Below are positions 34,921-43,897 of a stretch of DNA of 64,000 bases, one piece after another. The stretch is from Terribacillus sp. FSL K6-0262 (GTDB lineage: Bacteria > Bacillota > Bacilli > Bacillales > Amphibacillaceae). The notes beneath the pieces are model-generated. The model did not search any database. It was not told the origin of the DNA and saw nothing but the letters and a program-made list of their open reading frames with translations. Numbering within the stretch: the first letter of the stretch is position 1; each line of letters opens with the position of its first letter. The stretch is taken from assembly GCF_037977385.1 (NCBI RefSeq), contig NZ_CP150277.1, positions 1,713,001 through 1,777,000 on the forward strand, given 5' to 3'. A program made the translations under genes and the position numbers.

Positions 34921-36297
34921 TTATGCATTGAAGAACCTCTTCAGTGCCGGTACACGCGGGATGACAAATCGGTCGAACAGCCACACGAATATGAGCGAGA
35001 TACCGACGAGCGGGAAGATGATGCCAAGGATGATGATCAGCACGATGACACCTTTCATGACTTTGTCAGGTGGTGCTTTCGGAGAGCCCAGCTTCCCTTC
35101 TGGTTTCCGGGAGAGCCATAATAGGAATCCGCTCACAGCGATACCGATGATCCCGATACAGACAAGGACACCGATGATCTGGTTCCAGATGCCGAATTCC
35201 GTTCCTTTGTGGATGGTGATCCCGTAAGCAATGATTTTCCCGAGCGTATGATAATTATCGTAGCGGTAATCTGCCAGGACAGCGCCTGTATACTGATCGA
35301 TATGCATCGTCACTTCATCACGAGCATGCGGTGGAAAAGCAGATAAAGTGAATACACCATCCTGTGTTTGCGGAATCATGATGGTATATCCGGGCTTCAC
35401 GCCTTCCTCTTCGGCTATCGACACGACATCGTCGACGGACAGCTGCGTGTATTGCTGATTGGTGGAAACAGGGACAGGCAAATTCTCTGCCGACCAAGGT
35501 ACGTCTGCGATTTCTTTTGTTTTGACATCGGATGCAGGAGCATCCCCTACCCAAACAGAAGGCGGATAACCGATGCCGGCATTTGTAGTGAGCGCTTGGA
35601 AATTGTTACCCCACAATCCTGACCAAGGCAATCCCGTCATGATCAAAAAGAGCAGACCTAAAGAAATCCAGAATGCAGGGACGACGTGTAAATCGCGTGC
35701 CCGCAGCTTTTTCCCTTTGTTCAGGCGAGGAACCAAGACCCCGCGGATTTTAGATTTTCCTTTCATCTTCGGCCAGCCCAGATAGACGCCGGTAATGATC
35801 AAAATCAGTGCCCAGCAAGCGGCCCACTCGACGATGCGATCCCCGACAGTGCCCATGAGGAGCTCACCATGGATCTTCTCGATTACATTGACAAGTTTGT
35901 ATGAATCCTCCAATTTACCGAGTATGACATTCGTATATGGATCGACATAAACGGTATATGCTTTGCCATCTTCTGAGATTCCTACCTCTGCTGAACGATC
36001 AGGACTGTCACTTGGGCGGTAAGAAGTCACTGCTGCATCAGGATAGATCGTTTCCACCGTATGGATTTGCTCGGATGGGTCCGTGGCATTTGCTTGCGGT
36101 GTGACTTCATAATAGTCCTGATAAAGAGCTGCTTCGATTTGGGGCTTGAAGAGATAAATGCCTCCTGTGCCAGCCAGGATGATGAGGAATGGCATGATGA
36201 TAAGACCAGCATAGAAATGCCAGCGCCAAACCGACTGGTAAAGGGACCGGCGTTTTTGTTTCTTCTTCGAAACCGATGGGTCCTTTTTTGCCTCCAT
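34921..36297 (-). CDS. PepSY-associated membrane protein
   Basis: Integral membrane protein of 458 residues with four or five helices (about 25-50, 155-178, 205-230, 375-400, 425-450) and extracytoplasmic PepSY domains between them. Signatures: WRWHFYAGLIIMPFLIILAG, IHGELLMGTVGDRIVEW, and VSGFLLWLSRKP. Related proteins act as ferric-reductase-like or siderophore-linked components. AAAAGGAG precedes ATG 36297. A weak Fur-like sequence (TGAAAATAATCATAC) lies near 36330, so iron control is possible but weakly supported. Confidence 0.85.
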   Translation of the reverse strand: MEAKKDPSVSKKKQKRRSLYQSVWRWHFYAGLIIMPFLIILAGTGGIYLFKPQIEAALYQDYYEVTPQANATDPSEQIHTVETIYPDAAVTSYRPSDSPDRSAEVGISEDGKAYTVYVDPYTNVILGKLEDSYKLVNVIEKIHGELLMGTVGDRIVEWAACWALILIITGVYLGWPKMKGKSKIRGVLVPRLNKGKKLRARDLHVVPAFWISLGLLFLIMTGLPWSGLWGNNFQALTTNAGIGYPPSVWVGDAPASDVKTKEIADVPWSAENLPVPVSTNQQYTQLSVDDVVSIAEEEGVKPGYTIMIPQTQDGVFTLSAFPPHARDEVTMHIDQYTGAVLADYRYDNYHTLGKIIAYGITIHKGTEFGIWNQIIGVLVCIGIIGIAVSGFLLWLSRKPEGKLGSPKAPPDKVMKGVIVLIIILGIIFPLVGISLIFVWLFDRFVIPRVPALKRFFNA

Positions 36298-36512
36298 ATG
36301 GATAACTCCTTTTCTTCTATAGTAAAAGTATGATTATTTTCAAGTAAGACAAGGTTAAGCTTATGGGATTTCACGCTTTTATACAAGTAGGGGGAAAGAG
36401 GATTTTATGACCATTCTTTGAACTAGATCGATAATAATATATGAAGCGCTTACAATGGGTTGGCCATAGGAATGAAACGCAGGCGGGACGGGCTTTGGGG
36501 CCGTCACATTCC
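36298..36512. other. Gap upstream of the proline operon
   Basis: No gene seen. Contains the divergent PepSY promoter region and a GACGG/CCGTC hairpin at about 36487-36505. No T-box leader was recognised, arguing against proline-tRNA control of the downstream operon. Confidence 0.4.
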
Positions 36513-36540
36513 TTGACATGGGGTCCTATAGTGTTAGGAT
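36513..36540 (+). promoter_or_regulatory. Promoter of the proline operon
   Basis: Consensus -35 TTGACA (36513-36518), 16-base spacer, -10 TAGGAT (36535-36540). The short spacer and poor -10 resemble the non-ideal promoters of osmotically induced genes; that reading is inference. Confidence 0.5.
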
Positions 36541-36612
36541 AGATAACTGTTAACAAAGAACGAAATATTCAAATAAAAGGAGCGATTAGGTATCTTAATT
36601 AACAAACGGATT

Positions 36613-37434
36613 ATGTATGTAGGAGCAGGATCGATGGCAGAGGGAATGATTGCCGGTATGCAGGCTTCGGATCGTTTGCAAAACGAGCAGATTCATGTGA
36701 CGAACCGATCGAATGCAAAGCGTTTGCTGGAGCTGGAGGATCGTTATGGCATTACCGCAATTCCTCGGGAAAAGGTGGATTGGCATAGTATGGATGTGAT
36801 AATACTTGCGATGAAACCAAAGGATATGACCGCTGCATTGATCGATTTGCAAGAGAAGGTTCAAAAAGGACAGCTGATATTATCGGTAGCTGCAGGTATC
36901 CAGAATGAACAGATCGAGCATTATCTGCCAGACAATCAACCCGTTGTTCGTATTATGCCTAACACATCCAGCACCATTGGTGAGTCTGCCACTGCCATTG
37001 CACCAGGGAAGCATATTTCCGCAGACCAGCTCGCATTGGTCAAGGAGCTGGTTCGGACATTCGGCGAAGCGTTTGTGATCGATGAAGAGCAAATGGATGT
37101 TTTCACTGGTATGGCTGGCAGCGGACCTGCCTATTTTTATAAGCTGTTGGAGCACTTTGAGGAAACCGGCGTTGCCGCAGGATTCGATCGGGAAACAGCA
37201 AGGAAAATCGGAACCCGGACCATGCTTGGTGCGGCCAGGATGCTTTTGGAAACGACAGAAGGGCCAAGCGTTCTGAGGAAGAAAGTGACTTCCCCGAATG
37301 GAACGACTGCAGCTGGCCTGAAAGCACTGAATGAGGCGGGAGCCGGGGAAGCGATGGCCGAAGCCATTCTATCAGCAGCCGCTCGATCGAATGAAATCAG
37401 CGAGGAGCTCAAAAAACAACTGCTGGCACGCTGA
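36613..37434 (+). CDS. proH: Pyrroline-5-carboxylate reductase (ProH/ProI)
   Basis: Final enzyme of proline synthesis, NAD(P)H-dependent, cytoplasmic. Rossmann motif VGAGSMAEG, then MPNTSSTIGE, GSGPAYF and the C-terminal VTSPNGTTAAGLKAL signature. Annotated from ATG 36613 (273 residues), but this trims the first beta strand. AAAGGAG at 36576-36582 points instead to an in-frame ATC (36592) or ATT (36598), giving N-terminus (M)LINKRIMYVGAG. First gene of a three-gene operon; order matches the osmostress proHJ(A) type of Bacillus. Confidence 0.88.
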   Translation: MYVGAGSMAEGMIAGMQASDRLQNEQIHVTNRSNAKRLLELEDRYGITAIPREKVDWHSMDVIILAMKPKDMTAALIDLQEKVQKGQLILSVAAGIQNEQIEHYLPDNQPVVRIMPNTSSTIGESATAIAPGKHISADQLALVKELVRTFGEAFVIDEEQMDVFTGMAGSGPAYFYKLLEHFEETGVAAGFDRETARKIGTRTMLGAARMLLETTEGPSVLRKKVTSPNGTTAAGLKALNEAGAGEAMAEAILSAAARSNEISEELKKQLLAR

Positions 37435-37487
37435 CATGCAAAAGGGAAAAATAAAAACTGGAGGATGTTATCATTTCTAAACAAGCA

Positions 37488-38582
37488 ATGGAACCGAAGC
37501 GGATAGTCGTCAAAATCGGAAGCAGTTCATTGACCAGCCTGCACGGGGAAATCAGCAGGAAGAAGCTGGAGAAACTAGTGGAGCAGCTTGTGAAACTGAA
37601 GGACAATGGCTATGAGGTGCTGCTTGTTTCATCTGGAGCAGTTGCAGCTGGCTATCGTAAGCTGGGTTTTCTGGAAAGACCGCAATCATTGCCGGAAAAA
37701 CAAGCAGCTGCATCGATCGGTCAAGGCTTGCTGATGGAAGCTTATTCGGATTTATTTTTGTCCCATGGCTATGTGGCTTCACAGATTTTGATTACGCGAG
37801 GCGACTTCTTGGATGAAACCCGGTATAATAATGTCAGAAATACGATAAATGTTTTAGTTGATCGCGGTATCATCCCGATCATAAATGAAAATGATACCGT
37901 TACAATCGACAGGCTGCGCTTTGGGGACAATGACACACTTTCGGCCAAGGTTGCCGGTTTGGTCGGCGCGGATTTTTTGGCGGTTTTGTCCGATGTTGAT
38001 GGACTGTATACCGATAATCCAGTCAAGAATCCGGAAGCAGCGCGCCTCGATCGCGTGAAAGCCATCACACCCGAGATCGAGGCGGCTGCAGGCGATGCAG
38101 GAAGTGCAGTCGGAACCGGCGGCATGAAGTCGAAGCTGGATGCATTCAAGATAGCGATGGCATCGGGTATCAAAGGTTTCCTTGGCGATGCAACAGAAGA
38201 GGATATCATTTACCGTTCGGTATTGGGTCAGGCTGGAGGCACGTATTTTGAAGCTGATCAAGATACGGATTACTTGAATCGCAAGAAACAGTGGATTGCC
38301 TTCAATTCTGGTCCCGAGGGCGAAATTATCATAAAGCATACTGACGAAGTGCCGGATTCGATAGAATTTGCCGATATCACTTCGATCAAGGGCAATTTCA
38401 AAAAGGGCGATGTCGTACGGATTCAGGACGAAACAGGAGCGAGAATCGGACTTGGCATCGTAAATCAAGCTGCGTCTGAGCTTTGGCAAGCGTTGACTAG
38501 TCCGGTACGAAATAGGAAAGAAGTAATCGTCGACCAGGAAGCATTTGTTTGTGAGCTGGAGCACACTGTACCAATTCGATGA
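37488..38582 (+). CDS. proJ: Glutamate 5-kinase (ProJ/ProB)
   Basis: First enzyme of proline synthesis: ATP-dependent phosphorylation of glutamate. Kinase domain with VVKIGSSSLT, LVSSGAVAAGYRKL, NENDTV and GTGGMKSKL motifs (about residues 1-260) and a C-terminal PUA domain (about 275-360). 364 residues from ATG 37488. That ATG has no ribosome site; GGAGG at 37460-37464 is 8 bases before an in-frame ATT (37473), so the true start may be AUU. proI-proB-proA genes all lie on one transcript. Confidence 0.92.
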   Translation: MEPKRIVVKIGSSSLTSLHGEISRKKLEKLVEQLVKLKDNGYEVLLVSSGAVAAGYRKLGFLERPQSLPEKQAAASIGQGLLMEAYSDLFLSHGYVASQILITRGDFLDETRYNNVRNTINVLVDRGIIPIINENDTVTIDRLRFGDNDTLSAKVAGLVGADFLAVLSDVDGLYTDNPVKNPEAARLDRVKAITPEIEAAAGDAGSAVGTGGMKSKLDAFKIAMASGIKGFLGDATEEDIIYRSVLGQAGGTYFEADQDTDYLNRKKQWIAFNSGPEGEIIIKHTDEVPDSIEFADITSIKGNFKKGDVVRIQDETGARIGLGIVNQAASELWQALTSPVRNRKEVIVDQEAFVCELEHTVPIR

Positions 38583-38598
38583 CAGGAGGAGGAAAAAC

Positions 38599-39861
38599 GT
38601 GGAGCATATAAGAGAGGCAGTAACAGTCGAGGAGCAAGCCATTGCAGCAAAAGCAGGAGCTAAAAAGCTCGCACTTTTGACAACGGCAGAAAAAAATGAA
38701 GCACTGCTTGCAGTGGCAGAGTATTTGGAGAAAGAATATGAAGCGATACTTGCGGCGAATGAGGAGGATATGAAGGCTGGGGAAGAAAAAGGCTTCGATG
38801 CAGCATTCCTGGACCGTTTAAAGTTGACTCGCGGACGCATCGAGGACTTTGCGAATGGCCTGAAGGAAGTTGTTGAGCTGAAGGATCCGACAGGACAGGT
38901 AGTCAGTGAATGGACATTGGAAAACGGATTGCATGTCAGCCGTATCACCGTTCCGCTTGGAGTCATCGGCATGATCTATGAAGCTCGTCCAAATGTAACG
39001 GCAGATGCCACGGGTCTTGCCCTTAAGTCGGGTAATGCAATCGTCTTGAAGGGCGGATCATCAGCCATTCATACGAATACAGCAATCGTGGAGGTCATCA
39101 AGAAAGCACTGCAGGATACGAAAGTACCTGCCGAGGCGGTCCAGCTCATCCAATCGACTGATCGGAAAGAGACGGCGAAGCTCTTTACGATGAAGGAGCA
39201 TATCGATGTACTGATCCCTCGCGGCGGGGCCTCACTCATCCAAGCCGTTGTTGATTCTGCGACAGTACCAGTGCTTGAAACAGGTGTGGGCAATTGCCAT
39301 ATGTATATCGATAAAACTGCTAAGGTTGATATGGCAATCCGGACATTCTTGAATGCCAAGACCGATCGTCCGGCTGTTTGCAATGCGTTGGAGACATTGA
39401 TCATCCATCGCGAATGGCTGGATGCAAATAAAGATGCATTAGTGCAGGCATTGCGCGACCATGGCATACAGGCACATGGGGATGAGACAGCTGTGCAGCA
39501 GCTGCCTGGCTGCACCCCTGCAGCAGAAGAGGATTGGGCGAATGAATACCTTAGTCTGGATGTAGCAGTACGCGTCGTCGATTCAGTGGAAGAAGCCATC
39601 GACCATATCGACCGCTATGGGACAAAGCACTCGGAGGCAATCATTTCCGAAGATGATGAAGCAGTCGGCAAATTCATGAAGGCAGTCGATGCAGCAGCAC
39701 TTTATCATAATGCATCAACGCGGTTCACAGATGGTCATGCTCTTGGATTCGGAGCGGAAATCGGTATCTCCACCCAGAAACTTCATGCACGCGGACCGAT
39801 GGGGCTGCCGGCACTGACCACTTATAAATACATGATGAAAGGCCAAGGCCAAACGAGATAA
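38599..39861 (+). CDS. proA: Glutamate-5-semialdehyde dehydrogenase ProA
   Basis: NADPH-dependent reduction of gamma-glutamyl phosphate, the second step of proline synthesis. Signatures: PLGVIGMIYEARPNVT, LKSGNAIVLKGGSSA, PRGGASLIQ, and the catalytic Cys in RPAVCNALET. 420 residues. GTG 38599 is chosen as GGAGGAGG lies 7 bases ahead; the longer frame from 38545 overlaps proJ in another phase. Last gene of the operon, followed by two terminators. Confidence 0.95.
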   Translation: MEHIREAVTVEEQAIAAKAGAKKLALLTTAEKNEALLAVAEYLEKEYEAILAANEEDMKAGEEKGFDAAFLDRLKLTRGRIEDFANGLKEVVELKDPTGQVVSEWTLENGLHVSRITVPLGVIGMIYEARPNVTADATGLALKSGNAIVLKGGSSAIHTNTAIVEVIKKALQDTKVPAEAVQLIQSTDRKETAKLFTMKEHIDVLIPRGGASLIQAVVDSATVPVLETGVGNCHMYIDKTAKVDMAIRTFLNAKTDRPAVCNALETLIIHREWLDANKDALVQALRDHGIQAHGDETAVQQLPGCTPAAEEDWANEYLSLDVAVRVVDSVEEAIDHIDRYGTKHSEAIISEDDEAVGKFMKAVDAAALYHNASTRFTDGHALGFGAEIGISTQKLHARGPMGLPALTTYKYMMKGQGQTR

Positions 39862-39862
39862 G

Positions 39863-39893
39863 AAAAGCTCATCCATCCGGATGAGCTTTTCAC
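39863..39893 (+). terminator. First terminator after proA
   Basis: Twelve-base stem AAAAGCTCATCC with its complement, 4-base loop and T-tail. Confidence 0.9.
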
Positions 39894-39923
39894 TTTAAAT
39901 GTACTTCTGCTTTATTTGAGGCA

Positions 39924-39958
39924 AAGCTGCGGGATTCCCGCAGCTTATTTATTTTTTC
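39924..39958 (+). terminator. Second terminator after proA
   Basis: AAGCTGCGGG/CCCGCAGCTT stem, 3-base loop, T-rich tail ATTTATTTTTT; a tandem safeguard before the iron operon. Confidence 0.88.
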
Positions 39959-39982
39959 TATGGAATCGATGGTCATTTCTTA

Positions 39983-40031
39983 TTGCATCTATTTCCAATT
40001 TTGTTATAGTTGATTATGATAATCATTATCA
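39983..40031 (+). promoter_or_regulatory. feu promoter with perfect Fur box
   Basis: TTGCAT (39983-39988), 16-base spacer, TATAGT (40005-40010). TGATAATCATTATCA at 40017-40031 is an exact 7-1-7 Fur box covering the transcription start, so the operon should be repressed by iron. Confidence 0.85.
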
Positions 40032-40085
40032 ATTATAAGCGATCTTTGGTTCTGATCAGACTGAAGGAAAAAGGAGAAGAGCAAA

Positions 40086-41033
40086 ATGAAGTGGAAAACG
40101 ATATCCGGTATTGGACTTGCGGCAGCCATGAGCTTTTCCTTGGCGGCTTGCGGGAATGGGGAAGATACTGCCTCTGGTGAGGCATCCGAGAGTAAAGAAC
40201 AGCAGATTACATATTTGGATAAGGAATATACGCTGCCTGCCGAGACGGATACAATCGTGGCAGCAAGTCTTGAATCAATGGAGGATGCAGCCGTCTTAGG
40301 AGTGAAACCCGCCGGAGCCCTATCTGTAGGCGGTGAAACACCAGCATATCTGGAGGAAGATTTGTCAGGTGTAGAACTGATTGGCGAGAAGATGCAGCCG
40401 AATTATGAAACGATCCTCTCCCTTGGACCAGACGTGATCCTGGGCTCCTCGAAATTTCCGGAAGATGTGAGCAAATCCTTGAATGATATTGCTGCAACGA
40501 TTCCATATTCCCATATTTCTGAAAATTGGGAAGCGAACCTGGAGCTGATGGGCTCTCTGACAGGAAAAGAGGAAGAGGCAGACCAAATCATAGCAGATTA
40601 TAAGGAAGACGCAGAATCGGCTAAGGCCGAATTAGGAGAGAAGCTACAAGATAAGCAAGTTCTTGTTGTACGTATCCGGGCAGGCAGCCTCTATGTTTAT
40701 CCTCGGAACGTTTATCTGAATCCGGTATTATACGATGATTTAGGTTTGTCAGTACCTGAAGTGGTCAAAGAAGCAAAGGCACAGGCTGAAATATCCCTTG
40801 AAAAATTGGCCGAAGTGAATCCCGACTATCTGTTCCTCCAATTCGAAGCGACTGAAAATCCGGAGAATGCCAGTGCTTTGGATGATTTGCAAGCCAATGA
40901 AATATTTAAATCGATCAATGCAGCCAAGGAAGATCATGTATTCGTAAACTCGATTGATCCGCTTGCCCAAGGAGGAACAGCATGGAGTAAAACGGAATTC
41001 CTGAAAGCAGCAACCGAGAAGCTGGCTGAGTAA
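40086..41033 (+). CDS. feuA: Siderophore-binding lipoprotein FeuA-like
   Basis: Membrane-anchored binding protein for ferric catecholate siderophores (bacillibactin/enterobactin type). Lipobox LAAC (Cys21), 315 residues. Segments ESMEDA, GEKMQPNYE, KFPEDV, SHISENW, LTGKE, IIADY and SIDPLAQGGTAWSK follow B. subtilis FeuA as I recall it. AAAGGAG precedes ATG 40086. First gene of a Fur-boxed operon with two permeases and an esterase; the ATPase is not encoded here and is probably shared (as YusV is in B. subtilis). Confidence 0.9.
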   Translation: MKWKTISGIGLAAAMSFSLAACGNGEDTASGEASESKEQQITYLDKEYTLPAETDTIVAASLESMEDAAVLGVKPAGALSVGGETPAYLEEDLSGVELIGEKMQPNYETILSLGPDVILGSSKFPEDVSKSLNDIAATIPYSHISENWEANLELMGSLTGKEEEADQIIADYKEDAESAKAELGEKLQDKQVLVVRIRAGSLYVYPRNVYLNPVLYDDLGLSVPEVVKEAKAQAEISLEKLAEVNPDYLFLQFEATENPENASALDDLQANEIFKSINAAKEDHVFVNSIDPLAQGGTAWSKTEFLKAATEKLAE

Positions 41034-41035
41034 GC

Positions 41036-42052
41036 ATGTATCCAGGTACGAAAAATAGAATTGCTTTGTTAGTATTGCTGACGGCGCCGTTGACGGGCAC
41101 TCTGGTTATGTTGATTTCTGTATTGTATGGAGTTAAGGATATGCCAGTCACTACGATTTGGGACGCAATTTTCCATTATGATGCGCAAAATGTGGACCAT
41201 GCCATCCTTTTGACTGCCAGATTGCCAAGGGCGCTGGCAGCGTTGCTGGTCGGTGCATTCCTGGCCATAGCCGGGGCAATTATGCAGGGAATCACGAGGA
41301 ATTATCTTGCCTCTCCATCCATTATGGGTGTCAATGATGGATCGGCATTGGTGATTACTATGTGCATGGTATTGGTTCCCGGTTTATCCGATCATATGAT
41401 GATTCTATATTCCATGGCAGGATCGGCACTCGGCGCCGGCATCGTATTTGGTTTTGCATCGCTGCTGAAAAACGGAATGGCACCCGTCCAGCTGGCGATA
41501 ATCGGGACAGTTATCGGCACCTTCTTGAGCGGCTTGGCTGCAGCATTTGCATCCTACTACCAGGTGTCACAGCATGTCAGCATTTGGTATAACGCAAGAA
41601 TGGATGGTGTGGATGTCCATATGCTCAAGTTGGCTGTACCGATTGGTCTGGTTGGTTTGGTTTTGGGCATGTCCGTTTCCAAGTCGGTCACAGTCATGGC
41701 ATTGGGAGAAGAGGTTGCAGCCGGATTGGGCCAGAAGACAGTTTATATCAGACTGATCAGTATGCTCAGTGTTGTCTGCCTGACTGGTACGGCTGTCGCC
41801 CTTGTTGGAAAAATCGCCTTTGTCGGGCTGGTTGTACCCCATATCACGCGCTTTTTGATCGGCGTCGATTATCGGCTGCTCATTCCATGCTCTGCGGTCA
41901 TCGGCGGGATATTTCTTTGCTTGTCGGATGTGGTCAGCCGCTTTATCAATGCGCCGTTCGAGACGCCGATTGGTGTCGTGACTGCCTTTATCGGCGTTCC
42001 GTTCTTCCTCTGTCTCATCTGGAGAAAGGGAGGGAAACAATATGCAGCTTAG
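41036..42052 (+). CDS. feuB: Ferric-siderophore permease FeuB-like
   Basis: FecCD/BtuC-family permease, 338 residues, 9-10 predicted helices. Characteristic LPRALAALLVGAFLAIAGAIMQGITRN near the N-terminus and KIAFVGLVVPHITR, contact region for the ATPase, near the C-terminus. Starts two bases after the feuA stop with no clear ribosome site, suggesting coupled translation; overlaps feuC by 11 bases. Forms a heterodimeric channel with FeuC. Confidence 0.9.
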   Translation: MYPGTKNRIALLVLLTAPLTGTLVMLISVLYGVKDMPVTTIWDAIFHYDAQNVDHAILLTARLPRALAALLVGAFLAIAGAIMQGITRNYLASPSIMGVNDGSALVITMCMVLVPGLSDHMMILYSMAGSALGAGIVFGFASLLKNGMAPVQLAIIGTVIGTFLSGLAAAFASYYQVSQHVSIWYNARMDGVDVHMLKLAVPIGLVGLVLGMSVSKSVTVMALGEEVAAGLGQKTVYIRLISMLSVVCLTGTAVALVGKIAFVGLVVPHITRFLIGVDYRLLIPCSAVIGGIFLCLSDVVSRFINAPFETPIGVVTAFIGVPFFLCLIWRKGGKQYAA

Positions 42053-43079
42053 AATCGGATCGAAGCTGATGCTCAGCGGACTCACCCTTACCGTGCTGCT
42101 CCTGTTCTTCATCTACCTGCATCTCACAAGCGGAAGCTATGCGATGAGTCTCGGGGAAATTTTACGGACCCTTTTTGGATGGAATGATGATCGCAAGCTT
42201 GAACTGGTCATTTTTCAGTTCCGTCTGCCTCGGATCATCATCGGAGCGCTTGTGGGTGCAGGTCTTGGCATCACCGGGTCTGTCATGCAAGGCATCACAC
42301 GCAATGGTCTGGCGGATCCGGGAATACTTGGCATCAATGCCGGAGCCGGGACTGCTATCGTCATATATATCTTCTTCTTCCAAGGGGTGATCCAATCAGA
42401 GTCGATCGGCGGCTGGCTGGCTGTGCTGATGATGCCGATATTCGGCTTTGCCGGCGGTCTGCTGGTGGCGCTGCTCATATTCGCTTTCTCTTGGCGGCAA
42501 GGTACGCTGGATATGCAGCGCCTCATCCTGACCGGTATTGCTTTGGGAACAGGGTTTGGTGCGCTTTCTTTGTACATATCATTGAAGATGAACGCCAATG
42601 ATTTTGAAATGGCCGCCGTTTGGTCCACAGGAAGCATCTATAATGCGAACTGGATTTATATTTATGCCATGCTGCCATGGATCATCATCCTTGGCGCCGT
42701 GCTCTATCGGAAATCATATCTGCTCAATTATTTTCAGCTGAGTGAAGACTCGGTCCGGAGTCTCGGTATCCGCAACGAGCGTGAAAAGGCGATCATGCTG
42801 CTGGCCAGCATCGGTTTGGTGAGTGCCTGTGTATCCGTCTCCGGCGGGATTGCCTTTGTCGGATTGATTGCACCGCATATCAGCAGGCGTCTTGTGGGGA
42901 ATGATTATCGCAGCAATATGCCAATCAGTGCGCTGACTGGCATGGTACTGCTCGTTTTTTCGGATTATATCGCGAAAACGGTCTTCGCCCCTGCTGAATT
43001 GGCAGTAGGAATTGTCGTTTCGATCATTGGTGTACCTTATTTCTTATATTTACTGATGAAAGCGAACAAAGGAGGATGA
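42042..43079 (+). CDS. feuC: Ferric-siderophore permease FeuC-like
   Basis: Second FecCD-type permease, 345 residues, with LPRIIIGALVGAGLGITGSV and GIAFVGLIAPHISRRLVG motifs. GGGAGG lies upstream of ATG 42042 inside feuB, and the reading frames overlap by 11 bases. Partner of FeuB in importing ferric siderophore across the membrane. Followed without a gap by the esterase gene, as in the feuABC-ybbA cluster of B. subtilis. Confidence 0.9.
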   Translation: MQLRIGSKLMLSGLTLTVLLLFFIYLHLTSGSYAMSLGEILRTLFGWNDDRKLELVIFQFRLPRIIIGALVGAGLGITGSVMQGITRNGLADPGILGINAGAGTAIVIYIFFFQGVIQSESIGGWLAVLMMPIFGFAGGLLVALLIFAFSWRQGTLDMQRLILTGIALGTGFGALSLYISLKMNANDFEMAAVWSTGSIYNANWIYIYAMLPWIIILGAVLYRKSYLLNYFQLSEDSVRSLGIRNEREKAIMLLASIGLVSACVSVSGGIAFVGLIAPHISRRLVGNDYRSNMPISALTGMVLLVFSDYIAKTVFAPAELAVGIVVSIIGVPYFLYLLMKANKGG

Positions 43080-43082
43080 ATG

Positions 43083-43826
43083 ATGATAGAAGAATGGATA
43101 CTTCCTGGTAAGGAATCGGAAGTGCGGTATCGCGTCCAAATATACATTCCGGAACAATCCCCGCCGCCAGAGGGATTTCCTGTCATTTATGTATTGGATG
43201 GGCATATGTATTTCGGATATGGTGCCGATGTGATACGCAATCAATCTTTTAATGCATCAAAAACAGGAATCGAGCCTGCAATCATTGTAGGAATAGCATT
43301 AGAGGCGGAAGATGCCATCATCAGGGAGCGGCGGTTTTATGATTTCACACCACCAGCTGCAGTCTATAAGTACCCAGACAGGTTTAAAGGTGTGACGATT
43401 GATAAGCATGGGGGAGCGGATATTTTCCTTGATTGGATCATCGGGGAGCTGCAGCCCAAAGTCGTGGAAAGCTATCCTGTACAGTCCGACAAGCAGTGCT
43501 TATATGGACATTCCCTGGGCGGATTGTTTACTCTGTACAGCATGTTCAAACGTCCGGAAGCCTTCCAGTGCTATTTGGCAATCAGCCCATCCATCTGGTG
43601 GAATGAGAAGCATATTTATTCGTTTGTAAATGACGTCAAAGAGTCGAAATTATTCATGGGTGTAGGAAAAGAAGAAGGTTTTATGGTCGAAGATGCCACA
43701 GCGTTCTATCATTCGTTGCCAAGCGGCTTGGAAGAGAGGGCGTCCTGCTATGTAGCAGAAGGTGAAAACCATGCATCAGTCGTTCCGACGACGATGAGTC
43801 GTGCATTTCGTTATTTCTTCCAGTAA
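43083..43826 (+). CDS. besA: Siderophore trilactone esterase (BesA/YbbA-like)
   Basis: Cytoplasmic alpha/beta-hydrolase of the esterase D/IroE group, 247 residues. Nucleophile Ser in YGHSLGGLFTLY; strand VIYVLDGHMYF precedes an oxyanion-type loop; His in GENHASV. In B. subtilis BesA opens the trilactone ring of imported ferri-bacillibactin so that iron can be released. ATG 43083 is favoured over 43080 (AAAGGAGG spacing 7). Operon position supports the role. Confidence 0.87.
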   Translation: MIEEWILPGKESEVRYRVQIYIPEQSPPPEGFPVIYVLDGHMYFGYGADVIRNQSFNASKTGIEPAIIVGIALEAEDAIIRERRFYDFTPPAAVYKYPDRFKGVTIDKHGGADIFLDWIIGELQPKVVESYPVQSDKQCLYGHSLGGLFTLYSMFKRPEAFQCYLAISPSIWWNEKHIYSFVNDVKESKLFMGVGKEEGFMVEDATAFYHSLPSGLEERASCYVAEGENHASVVPTTMSRAFRYFFQ

Positions 43827-43836
43827 TCCGGTTTTT

Positions 43837-43864
43837 TTGTTTCCTGCTCGATATCTGCTAAAAT
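43837..43864 (+). promoter_or_regulatory. Promoter of the FusB-like gene
   Basis: TTGTTT (43837-43842), 16-base spacer, TAAAAT (43859-43864), about 34 bases before the start codon. Confidence 0.5.
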
Positions 43865-43897
43865 GAGAGGAAGCGATCAAAACGGAGGGATGTCCAC

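Noticed and set aside
36440..36456. cre-like TGAAGCGCTTACA upstream of the proline operon
   Set aside because: One base too short between the arms and the left TG out of register with the cre consensus.
36298..36592. T-box leader for proline control
   Set aside because: No specifier-loop layout or T-box sequence; a TTGACA promoter lies close to the gene instead.
37854..38972. 372-codon frame antisense to proJ/proA
   Set aside because: Antisense shadow over two well-identified enzymes.
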